This document shows, one piece after another, positions 19,511-28,067 of a DNA stretch of 41,597 bases. The stretch lies in NCBI GenBank assembly GCA_016219115.1, contig JACRCH010000123.1:1-41597 (forward strand), given 5' to 3'. A model generated the notes under the pieces. That model did no database searches, had not been told where the DNA came from, and saw only the letters and a program-made list of their open reading frames with translations. The position numbers were made by a program, and so were the translations under genes. Positions within the stretch are counted from its first letter, which is position 1; the number at the start of each line of letters is the position of its first letter. The stretch is from Deltaproteobacteria bacterium. Its GTDB lineage: Bacteria; Desulfobacterota; GWC2-55-46.

Positions 19511-20680
19511 ATGGAAGAGCTTTCGATAAGCTCTGAACCCCCCAGTACGAATTTAGCTACAAAGCTAAAGTCGGAGTTAGCCGAATTGATTGAGTATCCG
19601 GGCAGCCGTCCCGAGTACTGGTATGACTGGAAATGGCAGCTTAAAAACAGGATCACCTCCCTTGAAGTAATACGCGACCTCATCCCTCTGACAAGAAGAG
19701 AGGAAGAAGGCATTAAACGCGCGTCCGGCCGCCTGGCAATGGCCATCACACCATACTTTTTTTCATTGATAGACAGACAGGACCCAAGGTGTCCCATCAG
19801 GAAGCAGGCCGTCCCGAGGCTCGAGGAGTTCAGCGTATCCTCATGCGAGCTGGTAGACCCATGCGGAGAAGACAGCCATTCCCCGGTACCAGGACTTGTC
19901 CACAGGTACCCTGACAGGGCCCTTCTCATAGTCACGGATTCATGCGCCATGTACTGCAGGTACTGCACGAGAAAGCGCATGGTGGGAGAAGAGACCCCCC
20001 CGATGTCCATCGAGAGGTTCGAGGACACCTACAAATACATCAAATCGAAGAAGACCATAAGGGACGTGCTCATCTCCGGCGGAGACCCCCTGATGATGAA
20101 GTCCGAGGTCCTCGAGAGTTACCTGAAAAAGCTCCGTTCAATACCCCATCTGGAGATCATCAGGATAGGCACCAGGGTCCCGGTGACCCTGCCGATGAGG
20201 GTGAACGCGGAGCTTGTCGATATGCTCAGGAAGTACCATCCGCTCTACATGTCTATACACTTCTCGCATCCCAGGGAGATCACCCCCGAGGTTGCTAAAT
20301 CATGCGGTATGCTCGCTGACGCGGGTATTCCGCTCGGCAGCCAGACGGTGCTTTTGAAGGGCGTAAACGACAAGCCGGCCACCATGAAGAAGCTGATGCA
20401 CGAGCTCTTGAAGGTCAGGGTCAGGCCCTACTACCTCTACCAGTGCGACATGGCTATGGGCACGGCCCACTTCAGGACCCCGGTCTCGGTAGGCATGAAC
20501 ATAATGGAGGAGCTTAGAGGCCACACCACCGGATACGCCGTTCCGACATTCGTGGTGGACGCGCCCGGCGGGGGCGGCAAGATCCCGGTGACCCCGACTT
20601 ATCTCCTGTCCCAGGCAAAGGGAAGGGTAACGCTCAGGAACTACGAGAACAAGATATACAATTACACAGAGCCGGATTGA
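19511..20680 (+). CDS. kamA: KamA-family radical SAM protein (lysine 2,3-aminomutase-like)
   Basis: CAMYCRYCTRKRMVG radical SAM motif; VLISGGDPLMM; YYLYQCDMAMGTAHFRTPV; VDAPGGGGKIPV. Confidence 0.92.
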   Translation: MEELSISSEPPSTNLATKLKSELAELIEYPGSRPEYWYDWKWQLKNRITSLEVIRDLIPLTRREEEGIKRASGRLAMAITPYFFSLIDRQDPRCPIRKQAVPRLEEFSVSSCELVDPCGEDSHSPVPGLVHRYPDRALLIVTDSCAMYCRYCTRKRMVGEETPPMSIERFEDTYKYIKSKKTIRDVLISGGDPLMMKSEVLESYLKKLRSIPHLEIIRIGTRVPVTLPMRVNAELVDMLRKYHPLYMSIHFSHPREITPEVAKSCGMLADAGIPLGSQTVLLKGVNDKPATMKKLMHELLKVRVRPYYLYQCDMAMGTAHFRTPVSVGMNIMEELRGHTTGYAVPTFVVDAPGGGGKIPVTPTYLLSQAKGRVTLRNYENKIYNYTEPD

Positions 20681-20684
20681 CCAT

Positions 20685-20784
20685 GAACCACCCCGCAAGC
20701 CTTGCCAGCGGGGTACCCAAAGGGGAATCTGTTTTTATATACGCGGCAAGCCGCGCTTAATTCGACCCGAAGGAAATATTAAAA
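20685..20784 (+). repeat. Family A repeat, uninterrupted, starting 5 nt after the kamA stop
   Basis: tgaaccaccccgcaagccttgccagcggggtacccaaaggggaatctgtttttatatacgcggcaagccgcgcttaattcgacccgaaggaaatattaaaa. Confidence 0.94.
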
Positions 20785-20848
20785 AGGCCCTCCCCGATTT
20801 TTTACCTGACCTTCATCCGCGCAGGGGTATGGGAAAAGGAGGCAGACG

Positions 20849-21046
20849 ATGGCGAAGGAAAAGACCTTCAGCGAATATACCGATACGAACCAGTATCTCT
20901 ACAGGTGGCTTGCCGAGAAGCCGCCTGAGAAGAAGAGCGACAGGTCCTTTGAGATAGACCTGGACAAGAGGCTCGATACCATCTTGACCGCTCTCCATAA
21001 GGCTGAAGAGTCCAATGTCATAAGGCTTAAGCAACGCAAAAAGTAA
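20849..21046 (+). CDS. Conserved-looking small hypothetical protein
   Basis: 65-aa charged ORF with strong RBS aaaaggaggcagacgATG. Confidence 0.7.
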   Translation: MAKEKTFSEYTDTNQYLYRWLAEKPPEKKSDRSFEIDLDKRLDTILTALHKAEESNVIRLKQRKK

Positions 21047-21077
21047 GAGAGGGGCTCACCGGTCCCGATTGGCGTCC

Positions 21078-21182
21078 GTAAAAGCCGGTTTGGCTGTTTT
21101 TGATTGATTTTCAATGTCTGAATAGGGTATATTTGAACATTGGACATCAGTCGAAAATAATCAAAACCGGCTTTTTGCCGTA
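21078..21182. repeat. ~105-bp imperfect inverted repeat in the pyrE leader
   Basis: aaaagccggttt..tttttgattgattttcaatgtc vs gacatcagtcgaaaataatcaaaaccggcttttt. Confidence 0.75.
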
Positions 21183-21197
21183 ATAAGGGGTGTATTT

Positions 21198-21842
21198 ATG
21201 ACTATCGATATGGAACATCAGGTAATGGACCAGGACTATAAAAAGGAGCTTCTCGACATCCTTTACGCCCGGAGCTTCAAGTACGACCCGGATCAGGGCT
21301 TCACGCTCACCAGCGGCAAGAAGAGCGATGTATACATCGATGTGAAGAAGACAGCAATGAGCGCCGAGGCGATGGAGCTTATAGGGTTCACCTACTTCAG
21401 GGAATTGAAGCTAGAGCCTATCGACGCCATAGGCGGGATCACCCTCGGGGCCGACCCGATAGCCTACGCCGCGGCCCTTGTGTCCACCATGAACGGCAAG
21501 TACCTCGACGCCTTCGTCATAAGGAAGGAGCCCAAGAAGCACGGCACCATGCAGTGGATAGAGGGCAATGTGAAGGAGGGCGCCTGGGTATGCATCGTAG
21601 AGGATGTCGTCACAACCGGAGACTCCACGATAAAAGCCGTCGAGAGGGCGCGGGAAGCGGGCCTCCAGGTGAGAAGGGTGCTCGCGCTTGTGGACAGGGA
21701 AGAGGGCGGGGCCGAGAACATCAAGGAGAAGGCCAGGGTCAGGTTCGACGCCATCTTCACCAAGACCGAGCTCATGGAGCTCCACAAGAAGTACAACCCG
21801 AAGAAAGAAGAGAAGAAGCTCCCTGAAAAACCTGTCTTCTGA
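21198..21842 (+). CDS. pyrE: Orotate phosphoribosyltransferase
   Basis: 214 aa; PRPP-binding VCIVEDVVTTGDSTIKAVE. Confidence 0.92.
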   Translation: MTIDMEHQVMDQDYKKELLDILYARSFKYDPDQGFTLTSGKKSDVYIDVKKTAMSAEAMELIGFTYFRELKLEPIDAIGGITLGADPIAYAAALVSTMNGKYLDAFVIRKEPKKHGTMQWIEGNVKEGAWVCIVEDVVTTGDSTIKAVERAREAGLQVRRVLALVDREEGGAENIKEKARVRFDAIFTKTELMELHKKYNPKKEEKKLPEKPVF

Positions 21843-21968
21843 GATAACGATATACCCGACGGGGCGGCAAAACCCCGGACTTTACATACCATCACAAAGA
21901 AAATATGGACTTGAAGAAAGGCTGTACTTGAAAAGGTAGGGCCTTTCTTTTTTGAAGGAGACCCCGAT

Positions 21969-22718
21969 TTGAAGCTCGCGCCTAAAGACCGGATAATATT
22001 CGCGCTCGATGTGCCCACTACCAAAGAGGCCGTCAAATACATCGACCTTTTAAAAGACCATGTCGGGGTCTTCAAGATCGGCCTCGAACTCTTCGTAGCC
22101 GAGGGCCCGCGGGTCGTCGAGGCCGTTAGAGAACGGATGGGTCCAAAGGGTATATTCCTCGACATGAAGTTCCACGACATACCCGCAACCGTCAAAGGCG
22201 CAATGAAGTCGGCCTCGAAGCTCGGCGCAAAGTTCGTCACCGTACACTGCGACGAGGGGAGGGGGCTTCTTAAGGCAGTAGTCGAAGGCAACACCGGGGG
22301 AACGAAGGTTTTAGGCGTGACGGTTTTGACGAGCCTCTCGGCTGAAGACATGCACGATGCCGGCATTGACCCGAAGAAATACAAGACCCCGGCAGACCTC
22401 GTTCTAAAGAGGTCTGAGCTCGCCAAAGCCGCCGGATGCGCCGGGGTCGTTTGCTCAGGGCAGGAGGCCGCCGGAGTCAGAAAAGAGTTCGGAGAGGACT
22501 TTATAATAGTGACCCCGGGGATAAGGGGGCCGAACGACCCCGTAGGCGACCAGAAGAGGGTGGCCACCCCCTACGAGGCTATCACAAACGGGGCCGACTA
22601 CATAGTCGTCGGCAGACCCATAAGACAGGCCACGGACCCTGTAAAGGCCGCCTCCGCGATAGCAGCGGAGATAGAGAGGGCGGTCAAGGACAGGGGTACT
22701 GGCGTACGGCGGGTTTAA
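21969..22718 (+). CDS. pyrF: Orotidine 5'-phosphate decarboxylase
   Basis: 249 aa; IIFALDVPT, GIFLDMKFHDIPATVKGA, FIIVTPGIR, DYIVVGRPI. Confidence 0.95.
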   Translation: MKLAPKDRIIFALDVPTTKEAVKYIDLLKDHVGVFKIGLELFVAEGPRVVEAVRERMGPKGIFLDMKFHDIPATVKGAMKSASKLGAKFVTVHCDEGRGLLKAVVEGNTGGTKVLGVTVLTSLSAEDMHDAGIDPKKYKTPADLVLKRSELAKAAGCAGVVCSGQEAAGVRKEFGEDFIIVTPGIRGPNDPVGDQKRVATPYEAITNGADYIVVGRPIRQATDPVKAASAIAAEIERAVKDRGTGVRRV

Positions 22719-22913
22719 AAGCTGACAGTATACCCACCAACGAGCCTGTGCAAAATAAAGTTATGTTAAATTGCCGACCGCACGGTGGGAACGAGCGGGG
22801 TGGGGGAGGCTGAAAGCGAAGCGAACACTGCGCCAAAAAAGCGCACGGCAGGGCGCAAAAGTATAAAACCAAATACACGATTTTTTCATTCTATGCAAGT
22901 CACTCAACAAAAA

Positions 22914-22941
22914 AAGGGTCCGATCTTTCGATCGAACCCTT
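22914..22941. terminator. Hairpin, possible terminator
   Basis: aagggtccgatc tttc gatcgaaccctt, one mismatch, flanked by A-tract. Confidence 0.5.
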
Positions 22942-23014
22942 AATCCTTCTTCTCCGTATCTTCGCTTTTTGCTTTCCTGTCCGCACGGGACCCGGTATCA
23001 CACGAGTTCGGCGT

Positions 23015-23104
23015 TCAGGAGGGCGCTCCCATCTTCGGGAGCACGTACATATTGACTATAATTATCAGGACGAAAACCCCTATCGTTATAAGTATATCTC
23101 TCAC
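23015..23104 (-). CDS. 29-aa single-pass membrane microprotein (absent from ORF track)
   Basis: MRDILITIGVFVLIIIVNMYVLPKMGAPS, GTG start preceded by taggagg with 8-nt spacing. Confidence 0.6.
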   Translation of the reverse strand: MRDILITIGVFVLIIIVNMYVLPKMGAPS

Positions 23105-23193
23105 GGTCAAGGCCTCCTAACTAACCCCTATGATAACAAAAATCCTCATGTGACTCAAGCGGGATCTCCTTCGTTTTCTGACCACCCCCCCAT

Positions 23194-23230
23194 GCGGGTT
23201 CAGGTTTGCAACCTGAACCCTGATATTTTG
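23194..23230. repeat. GGTTCA..TGAACC palindrome with conserved flanks
   Basis: gcgggttcaggtttgcaacctgaaccctgatattttgt; compare 16028-16065. Confidence 0.8.
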
Positions 23231-23582
23231 TTAGTGCTTAATCGATTGGAAAAGACATAATCCTGCCACTGTGCGAAAGAGCTTTTTCCGCACTGCCGTG
23301 CGGTTCCTGGGGGTAGGGTTCTGGCCTTTCTGCCTCCCCGCCCCGTGCGCTTCGCCCGCTTAACCGCTGCGCTTAATTCCTCCCCGCTCGCGCACCACCG
23401 TGCGGTGTCCAATTTTAAATAACTCCATCTGGCACATCGTTAGCGGATATACGGTCGGCTTTTATTGCGCCGTACGCCAGTACCCTCACCCTACGCCCCG
23501 CCGGGTTTATTAAAGACAAGGCAAAAAAGGTGTTCTTAGTCATAATGTCCCCAGGCAGAGCCGGGGGTTTGCCGGTTTTTAA

Positions 23583-24329
23583 CTATTTTTCTCCCTGCCT
23601 CTTTTTCGCGTACCCGAGGTAGTTTACCGTGGTATCGTTAGATATCTTGAACTCAAGTTTGAAGGGGTCGTAACTCATCCCCTTAAGCTCCATTATCTCC
23701 ACCCCGTTCTCTTCCAGAATATCCTTCAACACCGAAGGCCGCACAAACTTCCGGTAGTCGTGCGTGCCCCTGGGGACCATCCCAAGAAGGTCCTCGGCGA
23801 CGAATATCGCTAAGAACCTCGACTTCATCGTCTTATTGAGCGTCCCGAAGAAGAAGAGCCCGCCGGGCTTCAACATCGAAAGAGAGTCTTTCAGAAACGC
23901 ATTGAGGTCGTCTACATGCTCCAACACCTCGGCGCAGACGATGATATCGTATGCCTCGCTCTTCTCAGGCGCGAGTTTGGAGGGCGACGAGACCCTGTAG
24001 TCTATCGAGAGGCCGGCATCGAAGGCGTGCTTCCCGGCGGCCTCTATCGCCACGGGCGAGAGGTCTATGCCGGTGACTGAAGCCCCGGCCCCGGCGAACT
24101 TCTCGGCAAGGAGTCCGCCGCCGCAGCCGATATCGAGGACCTTCTTATCTTTCAGCTCCCCTGCCGCGCCCGAGAAGTAATCGAACCTCAGGGGGTTTAT
24201 CCGGTGGAGCGAAAAGAGCTTGCCAGTGGGGTTCCACCACTCCTGCCCGTATTTTTCAAACTTTTCGGATTCGGTCGTCATCGGTCTCTCTTTTTTATTT
24301 TCTCTTAGGGTAAATACTCCGCTAGCCAA
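23583..24329 (-). CDS. ubiG: UbiG-like 3-demethylubiquinone-9 3-O-methyltransferase
   Basis: KKVLDIGCGGGLLAEKFAGAGASVTGIDLSP; EVLEHVDD; real start probably MTTESEKFEKYGQEWWNPTGKL. Confidence 0.88.
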   Translation of the reverse strand: MASGVFTLRENKKERPMTTESEKFEKYGQEWWNPTGKLFSLHRINPLRFDYFSGAAGELKDKKVLDIGCGGGLLAEKFAGAGASVTGIDLSPVAIEAAGKHAFDAGLSIDYRVSSPSKLAPEKSEAYDIIVCAEVLEHVDDLNAFLKDSLSMLKPGGLFFFGTLNKTMKSRFLAIFVAEDLLGMVPRGTHDYRKFVRPSVLKDILEENGVEIMELKGMSYDPFKLEFKISNDTTVNYLGYAKKRQGEK

Positions 24330-24555
24330 GCCGCGTTCTTACAAAGGAGTCTTTTTGCACGCTGCCGCGCGCCTCGGGGTATTGCTCCGCTTGATGACGA
24401 GCTTGCCCGCAATGAGGAACCGGGGCAAGCTTGGCACTCTCTCCTTTATCGCTACGCAAAACCCCTGGTATTCTGTTTAAAGAACAAAATACAAAAGTAA
24501 CACCAGCAATGATGTTGGATATTATAAGATACCCCGTAATAAGGCTTGTGAGGGG

Positions 24556-26010
24556 TTACTCTATCCCGTAGTCCTTCCACTTCGAGTTCACAAGCTCGAC
24601 GATCTCTTTGGTCATCTCCATCCGCTCTCCCCATTTGCGAGTGACCTCAGGCGGCGCCTTCGCCGTGGCGTCTATGCCCATCTTGCTCCCGAGGTTCTCC
24701 AGAGGGGATGAGAAGTCGAGATAGTCTATCGGCGTGTTTTCTATCAGCAAGGTGTCCCGCTTCGGGTCCACCCTTGTTGCTATCGCCCAGATGACATCGG
24801 CCCAGTTGTGGACATCTATGTCGCCGTCCACGACGATGATGTACTTCACGTACATGAACTGCTTGAGTATCCCCCAGAGCCCGAGCATGATCCTTCTGGC
24901 GTGGCCGGGGTATTCTTTCTTTATCGAGACTACGGCGATCCTGTAGGAGACCGCCTCCATCGGGAGGCTGAAGTCCACGACCTCCGGGAACTGGAGCTTC
25001 AGCGACGGCAGGTACATCTTGTTGAGTATCGTCCCTATGACCGCGTCTTCCTTCGGCGGCCTGCCGGTGATGGTCGTCAGATAGAGCGGGTCTCTCCTGT
25101 GCGTTATCGCCTTCAGGTGAAATACCGGGAACGGCTCGGCGGCGTTGTAGTAGCCGGTGTGGTCGCCGAACGGGCCTTCAAGAGCCGTGTCCGCGTGGCG
25201 TATCTCACCTTCGAGGACTATCTCGGAAGAGGCCGGGACCTTCAAGGGCACGGTCTTGCACTCGACAAGTTCAATGGCTTTTTTCCTCAATACCCCGGCG
25301 AAGTGGTACTCACCGACGTCCTCGGGCACGGGAGTAACTCCGGCGATGGTCGTAGCCGGGTCGCACCCGATGGCCACGGCCACCGGCATGGGTCTGCCTG
25401 TCGCCTCCCATTGCCTCTGGTGCGCGGCGCCGCCCCGGTGCTTGAGCCAGCGCATGATAGCCCTTTTCCCGTCGAGGCGCTGCATCCTGTAGACCCCGAC
25501 ATTGAACGGGCCGCCGTTGGGGCTCTGCGTGACGACAAGCGGCCAGGTGATAAGCGGGCCGGCGTCGCCGGGCCAGCACTTTATTACGGGAATGGCGGAG
25601 AGATCCGGGTCGTCGGTGTTGACGACCTCATGGCAGACCGCGCTTCTTACCGTCTTGGGGCCGAGTGTCAGGATCTTACCGAAGTAGGGGATCTTTTTGA
25701 CCGCGTCCCAGAGCCCCTCGGGAGGCTGCGGCCTCTGGAGCGCCGCTATGAATCGGCCGATCTCTTCTATCTCTTCCTCCTCGACGCCGAGGCCGAGGGC
25801 GACCCTTTCGCGGGTGCCGAAGAGGTTTCCGACGATGGGTATCTTCGAGCCTTTTATATTTTCAAGGAGAACGGCGGGGCCGTTTCTTCGCACGAGCCTG
25901 TCCATGATCTCGGCCGCTTCGAGGTCCCTGTCGACTTCAGTCGCCACCCTTTTGAGGAGCCCCTTTTTTTCGAGGTCCGCCAGAAATTCCCTCAGGTCGT
26001 TATAGGCCAT
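24556..26010 (-). CDS. ubiD: UbiD-family 4-hydroxy-3-polyprenylbenzoate decarboxylase
   Basis: 484 aa; MAYNDLREFLADLEKKGLLKRV; NVGVYRMQ; GPFGDHTGYY; VVDGDIDVHNWADVIWA. Confidence 0.94.
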   Translation of the reverse strand: MAYNDLREFLADLEKKGLLKRVATEVDRDLEAAEIMDRLVRRNGPAVLLENIKGSKIPIVGNLFGTRERVALGLGVEEEEIEEIGRFIAALQRPQPPEGLWDAVKKIPYFGKILTLGPKTVRSAVCHEVVNTDDPDLSAIPVIKCWPGDAGPLITWPLVVTQSPNGGPFNVGVYRMQRLDGKRAIMRWLKHRGGAAHQRQWEATGRPMPVAVAIGCDPATTIAGVTPVPEDVGEYHFAGVLRKKAIELVECKTVPLKVPASSEIVLEGEIRHADTALEGPFGDHTGYYNAAEPFPVFHLKAITHRRDPLYLTTITGRPPKEDAVIGTILNKMYLPSLKLQFPEVVDFSLPMEAVSYRIAVVSIKKEYPGHARRIMLGLWGILKQFMYVKYIIVVDGDIDVHNWADVIWAIATRVDPKRDTLLIENTPIDYLDFSSPLENLGSKMGIDATAKAPPEVTRKWGERMEMTKEIVELVNSKWKDYGIE

Positions 26011-26025
26011 TTTTATTCTTCCCTT

Positions 26026-26910
26026 TTATAGGTTGAGGTCGATGAGTATGAAAACGAGTATGAAGCCGCCGACGACTGCGTTACCGATGAACCCCCTGAA
26101 GGCCGCCTCCCTCGTAGGGTTCTTTTTAAGGTGCGCTGCCATCCGGAGAAACGCCCCGAGCGAGATCAGGACCCCGGAGTAGTAGACCAAGCCCAGACCG
26201 CCGGCAAAACCGGCGGCCAGGAGGAACGCGGCTGTAAGCAGATAAAGGAGCGTCAGCGCGAGATAAACTTTCTTGCCGAAGAATATCGCCGTTGATTTGA
26301 CCCCGATCATCAGGTCGTCCTCCATGTCCATGAGCGCGTATATCGTATCGTAGGCCGTCGACCAGAAGATGTTTGCCGCGAAGATCAAGAGCGGGACCGC
26401 TCCGATAGAACCCGTGACGGCCGACCACGCCATCACGGAGCCCCAGCCGAAGGCCATGCCGAGGACCACCTGCGGGAAGTGACTCACCCTTTTGACGAAC
26501 GGATAGAGGCTCGCAAGCAGTATCCCGACGACCGACAGAATGACCGTTAGCGTGTTCAGGAAGAGTACAAGCGCGAAGGCCAGGGCCGACAGAGTCACGA
26601 AGACGATGGCGGCTTCTTTGACCTTCAGTCTGCCGTTGGCCAGAGGCCGCGTCCTTGTCCTCTCCACATGCGGGTCGAAGTTCCTGTCCGCGATGTCGTT
26701 TATCGCGCACCCGGCGCTGCGCATCAAAAAGGTCCCGAGGATGAATATCGCGAGGAGCTTTACCGTTGGGACGCCTGCCGAGGCGATGAAAAGCGACCAG
26801 AGCGTGGGCCAGAGCACTAAAAGAGTGCCCTGCTGTTTGGGCAGCCTAATGAGGTCCGATACCGCGGAGATTTTTTTTATCGTAACGGCGTTGGCGTTCA
26901 TGTTTTTCAA
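26026..26910 (-). CDS. ubiA: UbiA-family 4-hydroxybenzoate polyprenyltransferase
   Basis: SAGCAINDIADRNFDPHVERTRTRPLANG; ALMDMEDDLMIGVKSTA; multiple TM helices. Confidence 0.94.
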   Translation of the reverse strand: MKNMNANAVTIKKISAVSDLIRLPKQQGTLLVLWPTLWSLFIASAGVPTVKLLAIFILGTFLMRSAGCAINDIADRNFDPHVERTRTRPLANGRLKVKEAAIVFVTLSALAFALVLFLNTLTVILSVVGILLASLYPFVKRVSHFPQVVLGMAFGWGSVMAWSAVTGSIGAVPLLIFAANIFWSTAYDTIYALMDMEDDLMIGVKSTAIFFGKKVYLALTLLYLLTAAFLLAAGFAGGLGLVYYSGVLISLGAFLRMAAHLKKNPTREAAFRGFIGNAVVGGFILVFILIDLNL

Positions 26911-26950
26911 TCTTCGGCGGCGTTTGACAGCCCGGTCCGTCGAGCGGTTT

Positions 26951-27613
26951 TTAGAAGAATTTATCCGCGGACGCCCGTAACGCCCCGAGCTTGATCCCCT
27001 TTGTGAAATCGCTTGTCACCAGTCCGGGGCTGAATATCTCGGTCACCGAGGCCTTGATGATCCATCCGCTGGCGGCTTCCCTGTTCGAGAGTATATACCT
27101 TCTGGCGATAAAGGGTGTGGAGGCCGGGGCGCCGAGGTCTTCGGCAGCGGTCGGGCACCTGACTACGCCGACCTCGAGCTTCTCTTTAGTGAAAAATATC
27201 CTGTTCGCGTTGAGCACCCTGCCCAATGGTTCGTTGGCGTATCTTTCGAGCTCTTCTTTAAGCCCCCCCTCTATGCAGGAGAGCGGTATCAGCGTGTGGG
27301 CGTAGACGAGCCTCCTGTTATCCACCGTGAGCCAGACCTCGCGCTCCATCGCCTCCTCGCCGGGTTTTTCTTCCAGATAGGACGCGTCTTCGGCCGGCAG
27401 AGGGCTCGTGCCTTTGAACCGCACCTCTACCCCTACCTTCGAGTTGTACAGGAGTTCGAGGTCGAGCGTCATGGAGCCGTCCGAGAGGAGCAGCAGCTTC
27501 TGGTGCGGGAGTATTCCGTCGAGCTCGGGCCGGTCCCTCTCAAGATCGGCCCTGAACCAGTCCCGAAGGAGCGTATACGAGAACCTTATCGTCATAAGCC
27601 CTGAAATTACCAT
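26951..27613 (-). CDS. Chorismate lyase-like (UbiC/DUF98-type) protein
   Basis: 220 aa; YAHTLIPLSCIEGGLKEELERYANEPLGRVL; adjacent to ubiA; start may be the internal MTIRFSY. Confidence 0.75.
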   Translation of the reverse strand: MVISGLMTIRFSYTLLRDWFRADLERDRPELDGILPHQKLLLLSDGSMTLDLELLYNSKVGVEVRFKGTSPLPAEDASYLEEKPGEEAMEREVWLTVDNRRLVYAHTLIPLSCIEGGLKEELERYANEPLGRVLNANRIFFTKEKLEVGVVRCPTAAEDLGAPASTPFIARRYILSNREAASGWIIKASVTEIFSPGLVTSDFTKGIKLGALRASADKFF

Positions 27614-27700
27614 ATAGAATGGCTTTGGTCAATAAGCTATAGCGCGCCAGGGGCGGGTTGTCCGCGGAGGAAAAATCCCGCACCCCGGCGCCGGGCAAAA

Positions 27701-27737
27701 AAATACCGCGCTTAAAAGAGCTTTAAACGCGGTATTT
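27701..27737. terminator. Hairpin upstream of the ubiC-like gene
   Basis: aaataccgcgcttaaaagagctttaaacgcggtattt inverted repeat. Confidence 0.6.
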
Positions 27738-27774
27738 CAAGCCTTTAATTTGTAATTCCGTGTAGCTTTGCTAC

Positions 27775-28060
27775 AGGGTTCCATCTAACCCCGCCTTGAC
27801 GGGGGAGATTTTGATACCCTGCGGCAAGGCTTGCAGGGAGGTTTATTTAGCCGTCAAAACACCAGACTCCTGTCTGGTGATGAAGAGGCTGTCCGAAGGA
27901 CCCAAGCCGAAGGCTTGTAACCAAAGAAACCGCCGACTCCTGTCGGCGGAGGTTCACTCTCTCTCAGTGTTGATACCCCATAGTCCGCTACGACTATTTG
28001 GATCCGATGTCCTTAAGATACCCCGGATACCCCGCAGTTTGCTGCGGGGAGGTTCATTGG
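27775..28060. repeat. Cluster of small perfect hairpins
   Basis: ccctgcggcaaggcttgcaggg, caccagactcctgtctggtg, ccgccgactcctgtcggcgg, ccccgcagtttgctgcggggaggttcatt. Confidence 0.85.
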
Positions 28061-28067
28061 AAGTACC

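Noticed and set aside
21464-22567. 367-aa minus-strand ORF over pyrE/pyrF
   Set aside because: Antisense to both genes; Ser/Pro-rich shadow ORF
23200-23412. 70-aa minus-strand Arg/Gly-rich ORF
   Set aside because: Lies wholly in repeat-derived GC-rich DNA; no RBS or domain support
24808-26031. 407-aa plus-strand ORF opposite ubiD
   Set aside because: Fully antisense to a well-supported UbiD; low-complexity shadow ORF typical of GC-rich DNA
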